From the NCBI RefSeq assembly GCF_049446075.1, contig NZ_JBMSEB010000001.1, forward strand, positions 372,001 through 436,000: a stretch of DNA of 64,000 nt. Reading direction: 5' to 3'. Made by a program: the position numbers and the translations under genes. Shown here one piece after another: positions 1 to 11,052 of the stretch; position 1 is the first letter of the stretch; each line of letters begins with the position of its first letter. Below the pieces are notes generated by a model, which was not told the DNA's origin, made no database searches, and saw only the letters and a list, made by a program, of their open reading frames with translations. The DNA is from Humibacter sp049446075. GTDB taxonomy: Bacteria > Actinomycetota > Actinomycetes > Actinomycetales > Microbacteriaceae.

Positions 1-2
1 CG

Positions 3-167
3 TGGCTGCTCATCCGCGGTTGGGTGGGCGGCGTGGTACGCGTGGTGGTCCTCGACGAGGATGACCCGGCGCCGTACTGGCTGGTGTCGACGCGGCATCC
101 GAGCGAACTCGCCCGCGCATTGAACGACAGAGCCGGCGACACGATGCCGCCGGCTCCTCATTCCTGA
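3..167 (+). CDS. DUF3093 family protein, C-terminal fragment
   Basis: This is the 3' end of a gene that begins outside the window; 54 residues are readable before the TGA. The tail contains the PYWLVSTRHPSELARAL segment typical of the C-terminus of actinobacterial DUF3093 proteins, small membrane proteins of unknown function. The next gene, on the opposite strand, is DUF4193, a neighbour I would expect for DUF3093 in actinobacteria. No function is known. The membrane segments would lie in the missing N-terminal part. Confidence 0.7.
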   Translation, partial: WLLIRGWVGGVVRVVVLDEDDPAPYWLVSTRHPSELARALNDRAGDTMPPAPHS

Positions 168-174
168 AACGACG

Positions 175-468
175 TCAGGCTGCGCACTCCACGCAGATCG
201 GCCCGAGCTTCGTCTCGTGATCGATCTGTGAACGGTGCTTCACCAGGAAGCAGTTCACGCACGTGAACTCGTCGGCCTGCGGAGGCAGGACGACCACGTC
301 GAGGTCGATATCGGAGAGGTCCGCGCCTGGCAGCTCGAATCCACCTGGGTTGTCGGCATCATCGACGTCGACCACCCCGGACATCTTGTCGGGTACCCGC
401 TCTTTGAGGGCCTCGATCGACTCGGAGTCGTCGTCGGTCTTCCGCGGCGCGTCGTAATCGGTTGCCAT
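175..468 (-). CDS. DUF4193 domain-containing protein
   Basis: A 97-residue acidic protein of the actinobacterial DUF4193 family, function unknown. It opens with the family signature MATDYDAPRKT. The C-terminus carries two cysteine pairs (CVNC and CVEC, about 27 residues apart) that could bind zinc. I chose the ATG at 468 because it matches the family N-terminus; an in-frame ATG two codons upstream (474) is possible and the frame is open to 657. It converges with the DUF3093 end and diverges from sepH. Confidence 0.85.
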   Translation of the reverse strand: MATDYDAPRKTDDDSESIEALKERVPDKMSGVVDVDDADNPGGFELPGADLSDIDLDVVVLPPQADEFTCVNCFLVKHRSQIDHETKLGPICVECAA

Positions 469-680
469 TCCCATCCACTTCTCGTTGAGCTGTGCCGAAG
501 AAATCGGCGGGCATAGTTTGCACCAGGAGTCCCTGAATAGCAAACAAGCCGCTTCGACTTCTTCAGCCTTCTGACCAGCGCTCCCATCAACTGACGGCGC
601 GCCCCGGTTATTCCCGGGATATCGGCATGTCTCATGGCAGGGTTGGGACGAACGCAACGAGGTCGAAAGAGGCGTTTCGC

Positions 681-1724
681 ATGCAGGATTTGAAAGTCAT
701 CGGCGTCGAGAACGGCGCACTGCTCGCCGCAAATGACAGCGGTGAGAAATTCCGCATCGCCATCGACGAGATGCTGCAGTCGAGGCTGCGCCAGCTCAAG
801 CCCGACCCGGTCACCGGGCCGAAGGTGTCGCCGCGGGAGATCCAGGCACACATTCGCTCTGGTCTCTCGGCGGAGGAGGTGGCGTCGCTCACCGGCGCCG
901 CCATCGGATACGTCGAACGTTTCGAGGGGCCGATCATCGCCGAGCGCGATCACATCGTCGCCTCGGCACTCGCCGTTCCGGTGCGAACGGGAGCCGACAT
1001 CGACCCGCTGAGCGAGGGCGACACCTTCGGGTCGGTCATCCGCGACCGCCTGGCGGCGCTCGGCGCTTCCGGCGAGCGGTGGACCAGCTGGAAGGAACCG
1101 GAGGGCGGCTGGATCGTCAAGCTCACGTTCACGACCGACGAGGTCGAGCACGACGCACGCTGGACGTTCGAACCGCGCAAGCTCGCGCTCGCTCCGTCGA
1201 ATGCCGACGCTCACACGCTGTCGCAACAGGGCGAGTTGCAGACGGGCCTCATCCCGCGGCTGCGCGCCGTCTCCCCCGTGCTGCCCGTGCCGGACGAATC
1301 GCGCTTCGACAGCGGCGCATTCGCCGTCGACGATGTCAACGCGACGGCCCCACGGCCGGAATCGCCTCTGAGCCGCGCTCCCCAGAATGCGAACAACGCC
1401 GTCACCATCCAAGCCATCAAGCGGGCGGATGACGAAGAGCCACGCGACGTGCACCAGACCGCCGACCTGCTGGAGGCTCTGCGCAAGCGTCGCGGGGAGC
1501 GCGAGGCGGCGGGCTTGCGGGACTCTCAGCCTCAGGCCGTCGACGTGCCTCTCGACACATTCGACACGCCTGACGTTCAAGGATCCGCCCAGCCGCCGAT
1601 GATGTCTTCGTCGTCCGATCGTTCGGGAACCGGACCGGTGCGCGGCATGAAACGGGGCCGCAAGTCGATGCCCAGCTGGGACGAGATCGTGTTCGGCGCA
1701 CGTACGGACGACGATCTGGCCTGA
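681..1724 (+). CDS. sepH: Septation protein SepH
   Basis: A 347-residue cytoplasmic protein matching SepH (DUF3071), the actinobacterial cell-division protein that in Streptomyces and mycobacteria binds FtsZ and promotes Z-ring assembly. The N-terminal third is the DUF3071 domain, opening MQDLKVIGVENGALLAAN and including a helix-turn-helix-like stretch around residues 50-80. A low-complexity middle follows. The protein ends in the conserved basic tail containing KRGRKSMPSWDEIVFG. The ATG at 681 fits the family start; in-frame codons upstream (to 627) give no homologous sequence. It diverges from DUF4193 with about 210 nt between start codons, which must hold both promoters. Confidence 0.9.
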   Translation: MQDLKVIGVENGALLAANDSGEKFRIAIDEMLQSRLRQLKPDPVTGPKVSPREIQAHIRSGLSAEEVASLTGAAIGYVERFEGPIIAERDHIVASALAVPVRTGADIDPLSEGDTFGSVIRDRLAALGASGERWTSWKEPEGGWIVKLTFTTDEVEHDARWTFEPRKLALAPSNADAHTLSQQGELQTGLIPRLRAVSPVLPVPDESRFDSGAFAVDDVNATAPRPESPLSRAPQNANNAVTIQAIKRADDEEPRDVHQTADLLEALRKRRGEREAAGLRDSQPQAVDVPLDTFDTPDVQGSAQPPMMSSSSDRSGTGPVRGMKRGRKSMPSWDEIVFGARTDDDLA

Positions 1725-1758
1725 CAAGGCGTTCCGCGAAGCCGCCCGCGCTTTGGCG

Positions 1759-2895
1759 TCAGTCGAAGGCGCCGAGTCGGATGAGTGGAACCTTTTGCTC
1801 CTCGGGTGTGAAGGATCCGTGCTGGCCGACCATGGTGCGCGCCTTCGCGCTCTCCGGCTTCGAGTCGTAGTACGCCACGCGGGCCCTCGCTGCCACCAGC
1901 ACGTTGCCGATCCGCGGCGACACCTCTGCGTCGACCTGTGGACCGAACCACCCGGCCTCGATCGCCTCCGCACGCGTGGCCACCCATGCCCTGTGGCCCT
2001 CAGCGCTCTGCCAGGCGTCGGCCAGGCGGCGCTCGTCGGACTCCGTCGCCCGGTTGTGCAGGTAGAGCTGCAGCAGACGAGGGTCACCGCCGACGTGTGC
2101 GACGCCATCCGTGAGCTCCGGCACGGTGTCATACAGCACGTGCGAGGAGGCCGGGATGTCGAGGATGCCGTGGTCCGCCGTAACGAAAGCTCCCTCCCCG
2201 GCACGCAGCGATCGTGCGAGCGCGGACATGACCGAGTCCAGCTCCTCGAGCGCGACGAGCCAGGCATCCGACTCCCAGCCGGCCGCATGCGCCGCGACGT
2301 CGAGCTCCGGAACATAGAGGTAGACAAGACGTTTGCCGCCCTGGTCGAAGAGGTCGCGCACCAGCTCCACTCGTCGCTGCATGCTGCTCGCGCCCACGTA
2401 CTCGGCGCCACGCAGCACCGCGGCCGTGTACGACGACGACCGGTACCTCTCGGGGCCGACGGCATACGAAGGGATGCCCTCGCGCGCGGCCGCCTCGAAC
2501 ACGGTCTCTGATCGTTGCCAGCGAGCGGGCTCGGGAACGCCTGCCCAGCCGCTGAGGTGGTTGAAGGTGCGGGCCGACGCCGGGTCGAACGCCCGGTAGC
2601 CCACGATGCCGTGCTCGCCAGGCATCCGTCCCGTGCACAGCGTCGCTATGGCCGATGCGGTCGTCGTCGGGGCGCCGCTGTCGATGGTGGACGCGCGCGT
2701 GAGGCGCGGCCCGAGGAAGCGGGCGTGACCGGCTCGAGCACGGAGGGCGTGGGCGCCCAGGCCGTCCGCCAGCACGACGACGGCTCGGGAGACGGGCGGA
2801 ACGGAGATGGTGGGACGACCGCCGCAGACCGCGGCGAGGCAACTGGTCAGAACGTCGGCAAGGCTCGTGGCCGACGGGAATCCGGCCGGTAGCAT
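1759..2895 (-). CDS. Alkaline phosphatase / type I phosphodiesterase family protein
   Basis: A 378-residue protein of the type I phosphodiesterase/nucleotide pyrophosphatase superfamily, which hydrolyses phosphomono- or diesters with two metal ions. Visible metal and nucleophile motifs are VVLADGLG near residue 40, GAPTTTASA (nucleophile Thr region), ELDVAAHAAG and TADHGIL. No signal peptide is obvious, so it is probably cytoplasmic, and the substrate is unknown. The start at 2895 (MLPAGFPSA) is chosen because it is preceded by a GGGG-type ribosome site. It diverges from parC; a nearby CAGACT could be its -10 element. Confidence 0.8.
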   Translation of the reverse strand: MLPAGFPSATSLADVLTSCLAAVCGGRPTISVPPVSRAVVVLADGLGAHALRARAGHARFLGPRLTRASTIDSGAPTTTASAIATLCTGRMPGEHGIVGYRAFDPASARTFNHLSGWAGVPEPARWQRSETVFEAAAREGIPSYAVGPERYRSSSYTAAVLRGAEYVGASSMQRRVELVRDLFDQGGKRLVYLYVPELDVAAHAAGWESDAWLVALEELDSVMSALARSLRAGEGAFVTADHGILDIPASSHVLYDTVPELTDGVAHVGGDPRLLQLYLHNRATESDERRLADAWQSAEGHRAWVATRAEAIEAGWFGPQVDAEVSPRIGNVLVAARARVAYYDSKPESAKARTMVGQHGSFTPEEQKVPLIRLGAFD

Positions 2896-2992
2896 TGTCC
2901 CCACTTGGCCAGTCTGACATACCCGAATGGACTGGGATCCGTCCACGGGGCGAGTGCGTCAGCACGTCTTCCGCCCCCACGAGATTGCACGA

Positions 2993-5482
2993 ATGAGCGC
3001 AGCAGACAACCGCAGATCACCCCGTGCCTCCGCAGCGGAGAGCACGACTCCCGAGCGCATCGAAGACATCGACGTCTCGTCCGAGATGCAGAGCTCCTAT
3101 CTGGAGTACGCGTACTCGGTCATCTACTCGCGCGCACTGCCCGACGCACGTGACGGGCTGAAGCCGGTTCAGCGACGCATCCTCTATCAGATGAGCGAGA
3201 TGGGGCTGAGGCCCGAACGCGCCCACGTGAAGTCCGCCCGCGTAACGGGCGAGGTGATGGGCAAGCTGCACCCGCATGGCGACGCCGCGATCTACGACGC
3301 CCTGGTGCGCATGGCGCAGGACTTCACGTTGCGCCTGCCGCTGATCGACGGCCACGGCAACTTCGGTTCGCTCGACGACGGGCCGGCCGCGGCGCGCTAC
3401 ACCGAGGTGCGGCTCGCCCCCGTCGCGCTCACCATGACGGAGGGCATCGACGAAGACGAGGTCGACTTCGTCCCGAACTACGACAATCAGCTGATGCAGC
3501 CCGACGTGCTCCCGTCGGCCATCCCGAACCTCCTGGTGAACGGCGCGAGCGGCATCGCGGTGGGCATGGCCACCAACATGGCTCCGCACAACCTGGTCGA
3601 GGTTGTGGGCGCGGCACGTCACCTGCTCGAGAACCCCCAGACATCTCTTGACGAGTTGATGGAGTTCGTTCCGGGACCCGACCTGCCGGGAGGCGGCATC
3701 ATCGTGGGGCTGGACGGCGTCAAGGATGCCTATGCCACCGGCCGAGGTGCATTCCGCACGCGCGCGAAGGTGTCAGTGGAGCAGATCACGGCGCGGAAGA
3801 CCGGTCTGGTGGTCACCGAACTGCCCTATCTCGTCGGCCCTGAGAAGGTGATCGAGAAGATCAAGGACGGCGTCAACGCGAAGAAGCTGGCCGGCATCTC
3901 CGATGTCACCGACCTGAGTGACAGGAGCAGGGGTCTGCACCTCGTCATCGGCATCAAGACGGGATTCAGCCCTCAGGCCGTGCTCGAACAGCTGTACAGG
4001 TACACGCCGCTGGAAGACGGCTTCTCGATCAACAACGTCGCGCTCGTGGATGGCAGCCCGCGCACCCTCGGCCTGCGCGAGCTACTGCAGGTGTACCTCG
4101 ACCACAGGGTCGAGGTCGTCACGCGCAGATCCAGGTACCGTCTGGCACGCAAGCGTGAACGGCTGCATCTGGTCGAGGGTCTGCTGGTGGCGATCCTCGA
4201 CATCGACGAGGTCATCCAGGTCATCCGCACCAGCGATGACAGCGAACAGGCCCGCAGCCGCCTCATGCAGGTCTTCGATCTCAGCCAGGTGCAGTCCGAG
4301 TACATCCTCGAACTCCGCCTGCGCCGGCTGACGAAGTTCTCGCGCATCGAGCTCGAGGCGGAGCGCGACACGCTGCTGACGGAGATCGCCGAGCTGGAGG
4401 AGATCTTGGCCAGCGAGGACCGCATCAGGGGCGTGGTCTCGCAGGAGCTGAGCGACGTTGCGGAGAGGTTCGGCACGCCGCGGCGCACCATGCTGACCTC
4501 GGCTGCGCCCTCCCGGGCCACGATGGGTGCGAAGACGCAGGCCGTGCTCGAGGTCGCAGACGGGCCGTGCCGTGTATTCCTGTCGGCGACCGGACGTCTC
4601 GTTCGGGTGGACCTGCAACCGGATGCCGATGGCGCACCGCCGCGGATCACTCCCCCTTCCAGACGCAGCAAGCACGACGCCGTGCTGTCCTCCGTCTCCA
4701 CCACGAGCCGCACCGAGGTCGGGGCGGTCACCAGCCGCGGCAGGATCGTGCGGTTCACACCCGTGGACCTGCCGGGCGTCCCGGCCAACTCGGTGCAGTT
4801 CGGAGCCGGAGTCCGGGCATCCGACTACGTAGGCCTCACCGACAAGAACGAACGCGTTCTCGCTCTCGTCTCTGCCGACTCCGAGCTTCCGCTCGCCCTC
4901 GGAACGGCACAGGGCGTCGTCAAGAGGCTCACCCCTGGTGACTGGGCGAACAAGCCCGAGTTCGAGGTGATAGCGCTGAAGGCGGGAGACGTCGTCGTCG
5001 GGGCGCGCGAGGCATCCGACTCCGACGAGCTGGTGTTCGTCACGACGGATGCCCAGCTGCTGCGTTTCGGAGCTTCCTCGGTGCGTCCTCAGGGGCGCGG
5101 AGCCGGCGGCATGGCAGGCGTCAAGCTCTCGCCGGGTGCAAGCGCGATCTCCTTCGACGTCGTGCCGGGTGACGCGCAGAACGCCGTCGTCGTCACCGTG
5201 GCGACAAGCGAGAGCACGCTGCCTGGGACGAACCCGGGAAGCGGCAAGGTGTCACCTTTCTCCGAGTTTCCGGCTAAGGGCAGGGCGACGGGCGGGGTGC
5301 GTGCTCAGCGATTCCTGAAGGGCGAAGACCAGCTTGCCGTCGCGTGGGTGGGCGAGGCGCCCGCACTCGCGGTGTCGGCCGACGGCACGCCGCGGAGCTT
5401 GCCGGAGGGCGGAGCCAAACGGGACGCATCGGGCACGCCGCTCGACGCCGTCATCGCAGCCGTCGGAACTCCCGTGGGCTGA
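2993..5482 (+). CDS. parC: DNA topoisomerase IV subunit A
   Basis: An 829-residue type IIA topoisomerase A subunit that cuts and rejoins DNA for decatenation with ParE. The breakage-reunion domain spans about residues 25-500. The quinolone-region motif TGEVMGKLHPHGDAA lies at 85-99 and the catalytic tyrosine is Y136 (AARYTEVR). A beta-propeller C-terminal domain follows; it has only a loose glycine-rich stretch (QGRGAGG) rather than the GyrA-box QRRGGKG, which favours ParC over GyrA. The ATG at 2993 follows an extended open frame and suits the family N-terminus. It converges with parE, 38 nt apart. Confidence 0.9.
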   Translation: MSAADNRRSPRASAAESTTPERIEDIDVSSEMQSSYLEYAYSVIYSRALPDARDGLKPVQRRILYQMSEMGLRPERAHVKSARVTGEVMGKLHPHGDAAIYDALVRMAQDFTLRLPLIDGHGNFGSLDDGPAAARYTEVRLAPVALTMTEGIDEDEVDFVPNYDNQLMQPDVLPSAIPNLLVNGASGIAVGMATNMAPHNLVEVVGAARHLLENPQTSLDELMEFVPGPDLPGGGIIVGLDGVKDAYATGRGAFRTRAKVSVEQITARKTGLVVTELPYLVGPEKVIEKIKDGVNAKKLAGISDVTDLSDRSRGLHLVIGIKTGFSPQAVLEQLYRYTPLEDGFSINNVALVDGSPRTLGLRELLQVYLDHRVEVVTRRSRYRLARKRERLHLVEGLLVAILDIDEVIQVIRTSDDSEQARSRLMQVFDLSQVQSEYILELRLRRLTKFSRIELEAERDTLLTEIAELEEILASEDRIRGVVSQELSDVAERFGTPRRTMLTSAAPSRATMGAKTQAVLEVADGPCRVFLSATGRLVRVDLQPDADGAPPRITPPSRRSKHDAVLSSVSTTSRTEVGAVTSRGRIVRFTPVDLPGVPANSVQFGAGVRASDYVGLTDKNERVLALVSADSELPLALGTAQGVVKRLTPGDWANKPEFEVIALKAGDVVVGAREASDSDELVFVTTDAQLLRFGASSVRPQGRGAGGMAGVKLSPGASAISFDVVPGDAQNAVVVTVATSESTLPGTNPGSGKVSPFSEFPAKGRATGGVRAQRFLKGEDQLAVAWVGEAPALAVSADGTPRSLPEGGAKRDASGTPLDAVIAAVGTPVG

Positions 5483-5520
5483 CGCCAGCCGCACGGTCGC
5501 GAGCACCCAAGGGACCCGCC

Positions 5521-7605
<2,085 letters not shown>

Positions 7606-7888
7606 GGGGATCTCCAGTTGTCGGGTGACGGCCAAGTGCCCGTTCGATGGACGAGCGCTGCCGCTGATGGAACGCGGTCTGGCCGTCTTCCAGACTATCG
7701 AGCCGGCGGCACGTCCCAGGCGACCGACACCCCTACCCGGACACAGGGAGTCGTGGTGCCTACGCGCACAGCGAAATGCGGCGCCATAGAGCCTGCTCAC
7801 GGTGCCGACGTGCTTGTATGGATGCGAAGCGCTCGTGAGACGTTCCGGCTTATCCAGAACGTTCGGGTTTTCGAGAAAGGAGCTCAGC

Positions 7889-8131
7889 ATGTCGAACTAC
7901 GCAGGCCATGTCGCCACCACCGGTGCGGACGAGCTCCCCACAGGCCCGGCACTCACGGCAGCGGACCGCTGCGACGCGTGCGGTGCGCAGGCTTATGTGC
8001 GGGTGACCGTGAACGACAGCGAACTACTGTTCTGCGCGCACCACGCGAAGAAGCACCAGGAGAAGCTGTCCAGCATCGCCACGAGCTGGCATGACGAGAC
8101 CTCTCGGCTGTTCGAGGACCAGAAGGCCTGA
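7889..8131 (+). CDS. Small conserved actinobacterial protein (DUF7455-like)
   Basis: An 80-residue soluble protein with a CDACG pair and a downstream CAHH motif, consistent with a small metal-binding fold (Cys/Cys/Cys/His). It resembles the short proteins now called DUF7455 that are common in actinobacteria; function is unknown. The start is well supported by a strong GAAAGGAG ribosome site at about 7875-7881. About 280 nt separate it from the divergent parE. A strong hairpin terminator follows at once. Confidence 0.75.
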   Translation: MSNYAGHVATTGADELPTGPALTAADRCDACGAQAYVRVTVNDSELLFCAHHAKKHQEKLSSIATSWHDETSRLFEDQKA

Positions 8132-8148
8132 CGACAGACCGGAAACAG

Positions 8149-8183
8149 GGCGCCCCACCGCTGCTGCGGTGGGGCGCCGTTTC
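8149..8183. terminator. Bidirectional rho-independent-type terminator
   Basis: A perfect 12-bp stem (GGCGCCCCACCG paired with CGGTGGGGCGCC, loop CTGCTG) is flanked by GTTTCG on the right and GGAAAC on the left. It lies between the end of the plus-strand DUF7455-like gene and the end of the minus-strand alanine racemase-like gene, so it can serve both. Confidence 0.85.
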
Positions 8184-8193
8184 GTAACCGGAG

Positions 8194-9243
8194 TCAGTGA
8201 TAGACGCGAGGGATGCGCCGATCGACCTTGAGCACGATCTCCTCGCCTATCGTGTCGATGGCTTCAGCCCATTCGGTGGCCGTCGGCTCGCCGTCATCGC
8301 CCGGGCCGAAGAGCACGACCTCGTCTCCGATCGTGGCGTTCCCGGCTGCCACGGTCATCCAGTCGCGTGCGATCCGGAGCACGTCATGCCGCTCGCCACG
8401 CAGGCCGACGCTGACCTTGCCTGCTGCGATGCTCGGCACACCGTTCCACGCTCCGAGTGGAAGCACGGCCTGTCCGTCGCGCACGTCCACGACACGCGTG
8501 CGCAGCGACATCACGGGGCTTATCCCAAGATCGTTCTCATGCGGGCCCCCGGCAGGCGAGATGCCGTAGACGAAGGCACCGACCCGCACCATGTCGTATC
8601 GGAACTCGGCGCGAAGGAACGACGCGGCGCTTGCGGCGAGGTGGCGGTACTCGGGCGAGAGTCCCGCGCCCTCCGCCGATGCCAGTGCAGCATCGAAACG
8701 CAGTCTTGCCGCGTCGTCTTCTTCGTCTGACGCCTCGGAAATGTGGCTCCACACGCCGTCGACGAGGATGCGGCCCTCCGACTGAAGCTGAGCGGCTCTC
8801 AGGACGAACGGCCGCCAGTCCTCTGCTCGAACGCCGTTGCGATTGAGCCCCGTGTCGATCTTGAGATGTACGTGCATGGGGCGGGCCGTCGCAGCCGAAG
8901 CGGCCGCTTCGAGGACCGCCTGGTCGCCCACGCCGAGGTCGACGCCTGCCTCGCGAGCAGCGGCCAGGTCGTCTCTCGGGCTGAGCAGCCAGGCGAAAAC
9001 CCGGGTCGCCTCGCCCGCGAGGGAGCGCATCCTCAACGCCGATTCCACGTCGAGGGCGCCGATCCAGCGCACACCTGCGGAGGCTGCTCGCGGCACGAGC
9101 ACATCGGCTCCATGACCGTACGCATCGTTCTTGACGACGAACATCGTCTCAGCCGGTGCCACTCGACGCCGTACCGCGCGGAGGTTGTCGTCGAACCGCG
9201 CGAGGTCCACTCGCGCGTGCGTTAGTCGCTCTGGCGTGCTCAT
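8194..9243 (-). CDS. alr: Alanine racemase-like protein, PLP-lysine half (lacks catalytic Tyr)
   Basis: A 349-residue fold-type III PLP enzyme homologous to alanine racemase (L-Ala/D-Ala for peptidoglycan). It keeps the PLP-side residues: K38 and Y42 in VVKNDAYGHG, K128 and R135 in HLKIDTGLNR, H167, and R220 in MVRVG. The partner-side residues are gone. Where alanine racemases read VSYG (catalytic Tyr265 in the Geobacillus enzyme) it reads LPLG (L263), and the GYADG loop is missing. It starts at an ATG overlapping the upstream paralogue by 4 nt (ATGA), so translation is coupled. A homodimer should lack the second catalytic base; see the paralogue at 9240. Substrate could be Ala or another amino acid. 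Confidence 0.85.
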   Translation of the reverse strand: MSTPERLTHARVDLARFDDNLRAVRRRVAPAETMFVVKNDAYGHGADVLVPRAASAGVRWIGALDVESALRMRSLAGEATRVFAWLLSPRDDLAAAREAGVDLGVGDQAVLEAAASAATARPMHVHLKIDTGLNRNGVRAEDWRPFVLRAAQLQSEGRILVDGVWSHISEASDEEDDAARLRFDAALASAEGAGLSPEYRHLAASAASFLRAEFRYDMVRVGAFVYGISPAGGPHENDLGISPVMSLRTRVVDVRDGQAVLPLGAWNGVPSIAAGKVSVGLRGERHDVLRIARDWMTVAAGNATIGDEVVLFGPGDDGEPTATEWAEAIDTIGEEIVLKVDRRIPRVYH

Positions 9244-10283
9244 CGCGTATAGCTCCGTACGACTCGGGGACCGATGGAAGTGGCGAGCTCGACAGGATCG
9301 AGCCCCGTGATGCTCGCCCACTCCGCCACGCTCGGCTCTCCCTCGCCCCGGTCGCCCAAGAACACCACTTCGTCGCCCGGCCTCGCGGAGGTTTCGCCGA
9401 GTTCGATGACGACGACGTCCATGGCGACTCGTCCGATGATGCGTGCGGATCGCCCGTTCACGACGACCGTGGCATGGTTGCCGAGGCTTCTCGGAACCCC
9501 GTCCGCGTACCCGCACGTGACCAGCGCGATGGTGCCGTCGCGCGGCGCGCGGTAGATGTAGCCGTACGAGACGCCCTCCCCCGCCCGAATGCTCTTCACG
9601 GTCACCACTTGCCCGCTGAGCCTCATGACGCAGACGCCGGTCGGAGTCCCATCGCTCATGGGGATGCCGTAGAGCCCGCGTCCGACTCGCACATACGCGT
9701 CGTGTTCGCCGAAACCGGCGAGCACCCCGGCCGTGCCGTGCAGATGTCGGGGCACACCTGGAGCGTTCTCTCCCGCCACATCGAGGGCCTTGGATGCCTC
9801 GGCATGCGGCGTCGAGGGATCCGCGACACCCATCAGCGCCGCGATGGGCAGAACCTTGCCGATGCGATGGACCTCCCCTGCGTCATCCGGACGGATGCCG
9901 CGCATGGCCGAGCCGCAATCGACGACGACGTGCGCACCGGATGCCCCGAGCCGGGCAGCCGTAAGCGCCTCACCCTCCGTCGCGACGGCCGCGTACACCG
10001 CGTCCATGGGGCCGTCGCCCGAGCCGATCAGGGCATGCGGTCGCAGCACCAGGAGCGGGATGGATATGCCCGACTCCCGCAGCCGGCACGCCTCGTCGAA
10101 ATCGGCGACGGCCAGCATGGCGGCTCCGGCCTCGATGCATGTGCGCGCCACGGGCACGAGACCGTGCCCGAAGCCATCGTGGTCCACGCGGGCGATGAGC
10201 CCCGCGCCGGTGGAGGCGAAGGCGCGCACATTCGCAGCCAGTGCGTCGAGCCGCACGACGAGCCTTCTCGACTCGGCCGTCAT
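9240..10283 (-). CDS. Alanine racemase-like protein, catalytic-Tyr half (lacks PLP Lys)
   Basis: A 347-residue alanine racemase homologue whose active site is the mirror image of its neighbour's. It keeps the residues an alanine racemase contributes to the other subunit's site: Y240 in EGVSYGYIY, the CGYADG loop, and M288-D289 in GRVAMD. The PLP-lysine motif has become VDHDGFGHG: the Lys position is Asp34 and the following Tyr is Phe38. The carbamylated-Lys/Arg motif is also lost (VVVDCGSAM), although R199 remains. Alone it should not bind PLP as an aldimine. It starts 25 nt after the gatD-like stop and overlaps the next gene by 4 nt. The pairing suggests a heterodimer; that is inference. Confidence 0.82.
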   Translation of the reverse strand: MTAESRRLVVRLDALAANVRAFASTGAGLIARVDHDGFGHGLVPVARTCIEAGAAMLAVADFDEACRLRESGISIPLLVLRPHALIGSGDGPMDAVYAAVATEGEALTAARLGASGAHVVVDCGSAMRGIRPDDAGEVHRIGKVLPIAALMGVADPSTPHAEASKALDVAGENAPGVPRHLHGTAGVLAGFGEHDAYVRVGRGLYGIPMSDGTPTGVCVMRLSGQVVTVKSIRAGEGVSYGYIYRAPRDGTIALVTCGYADGVPRSLGNHATVVVNGRSARIIGRVAMDVVVIELGETSARPGDEVVFLGDRGEGEPSVAEWASITGLDPVELATSIGPRVVRSYTR

Positions 10284-10308
10284 CCCACCCACCCCGCCAT
10301 CTCGTCGG

Positions 10309-11052
10309 TCACTGGATCGTTGTGAACACCGACGAGACGTTGGCCCGCATGCGTTCGGTCGCGCGGTCGGCGAGGCGATCGAAACCGGCCAGCGAGGCAT
10401 CCGGTGTGTATGAGAGACCGGCGTGCTGGGCTGCGGCGCGAGCGAGATCGTCGGCCAGCCATGGATTCAGGGGTAGCAACGGACCTTGGAGCAGAGTGCC
10501 GGTGACGGTATCGGTCTGCACTCCATCCGGGCGAGAGACGTTCCCCGTGACGTCGCGCACGATCGTGGCGAACGGGGTCGAGACATCCGACAGCTCGGTG
10601 GCCTGGTCTTCGAAAGCGATCAATTCCCGCTCGCGACGCGTGCTCTGTGCGATGACGTAGCCGACCCGACGCTTGCGTCCGCGGTGGGCTACGGCGCTGA
10701 GGAGGCCTAGCCCGTCCAACGATCCGGACGGGTCCTCGACCCGAGTGCAGAGCAGTTCGAGTCCGGCGCCGACGGCGAAGAACGGAACCCGTGCGGACCA
10801 GTCGCCCAGCCGGCTGGCGTGCACCATGGCATCCGCGTGCACCCGCCGGAGCGCGGAGAATGGGCCGTTTCCGATCACGATGAGGTCGGGTTCGCATTCC
10901 AGCTGCTGGCCTGGACGGTGGAACTCGACGGTGGTGGGAACGCCGGAGCGCTCCAGACGGGTGCGCAGCACGGCAATGTTCCCGGCGTCACCGGTGACTC
11001 CGAGCTCGTCCGGGTACAGCTGAAGGATGCGCACTCCCACGGCGTCCGTCAC
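10309..11052 (-). CDS. gatD: GatD-like glutamine amidotransferase, catalytic residues missing
   Basis: A 247-residue homologue of GatD, the glutaminase subunit of the MurT-GatD complex that amidates D-Glu of lipid II. The fold signatures are present: DAGNIAVLRTRLERSG near the N-terminus, VIGNGP, and TGTLLQGPLLPLNPWLA near 184-200. The catalytic residues are not. Canonical (T/A)VCxG(Y/F)Q reads FFAVGAGLEL, putting Gly95 at the nucleophile Cys, and canonical YLHGP reads LLQGP, putting Gln189 at the catalytic His. It therefore cannot be a normal glutaminase. It starts with GTG overlapping the murT-like stop by 4 nt (GTGA), so the two products are likely made together and form a complex. Confidence 0.83.
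   Translation of the reverse strand: MTDAVGVRILQLYPDELGVTGDAGNIAVLRTRLERSGVPTTVEFHRPGQQLECEPDLIVIGNGPFSALRRVHADAMVHASRLGDWSARVPFFAVGAGLELLCTRVEDPSGSLDGLGLLSAVAHRGRKRRVGYVIAQSTRRERELIAFEDQATELSDVSTPFATIVRDVTGNVSRPDGVQTDTVTGTLLQGPLLPLNPWLADDLARAAAQHAGLSYTPDASLAGFDRLADRATERMRANVSSVFTTIQ

Noticed and set aside
255..2465. A 736-residue minus-strand frame over sepH
   Set aside because: It is arginine-rich, low in complexity, and shadows the real sepH and phosphodiesterase genes.
8194..11052. Frameshift or sequencing error as the cause of the missing catalytic residues
   Set aside because: All three frames are full length with normal flanking motifs, and the changes are single in-place substitutions or local remodelling.
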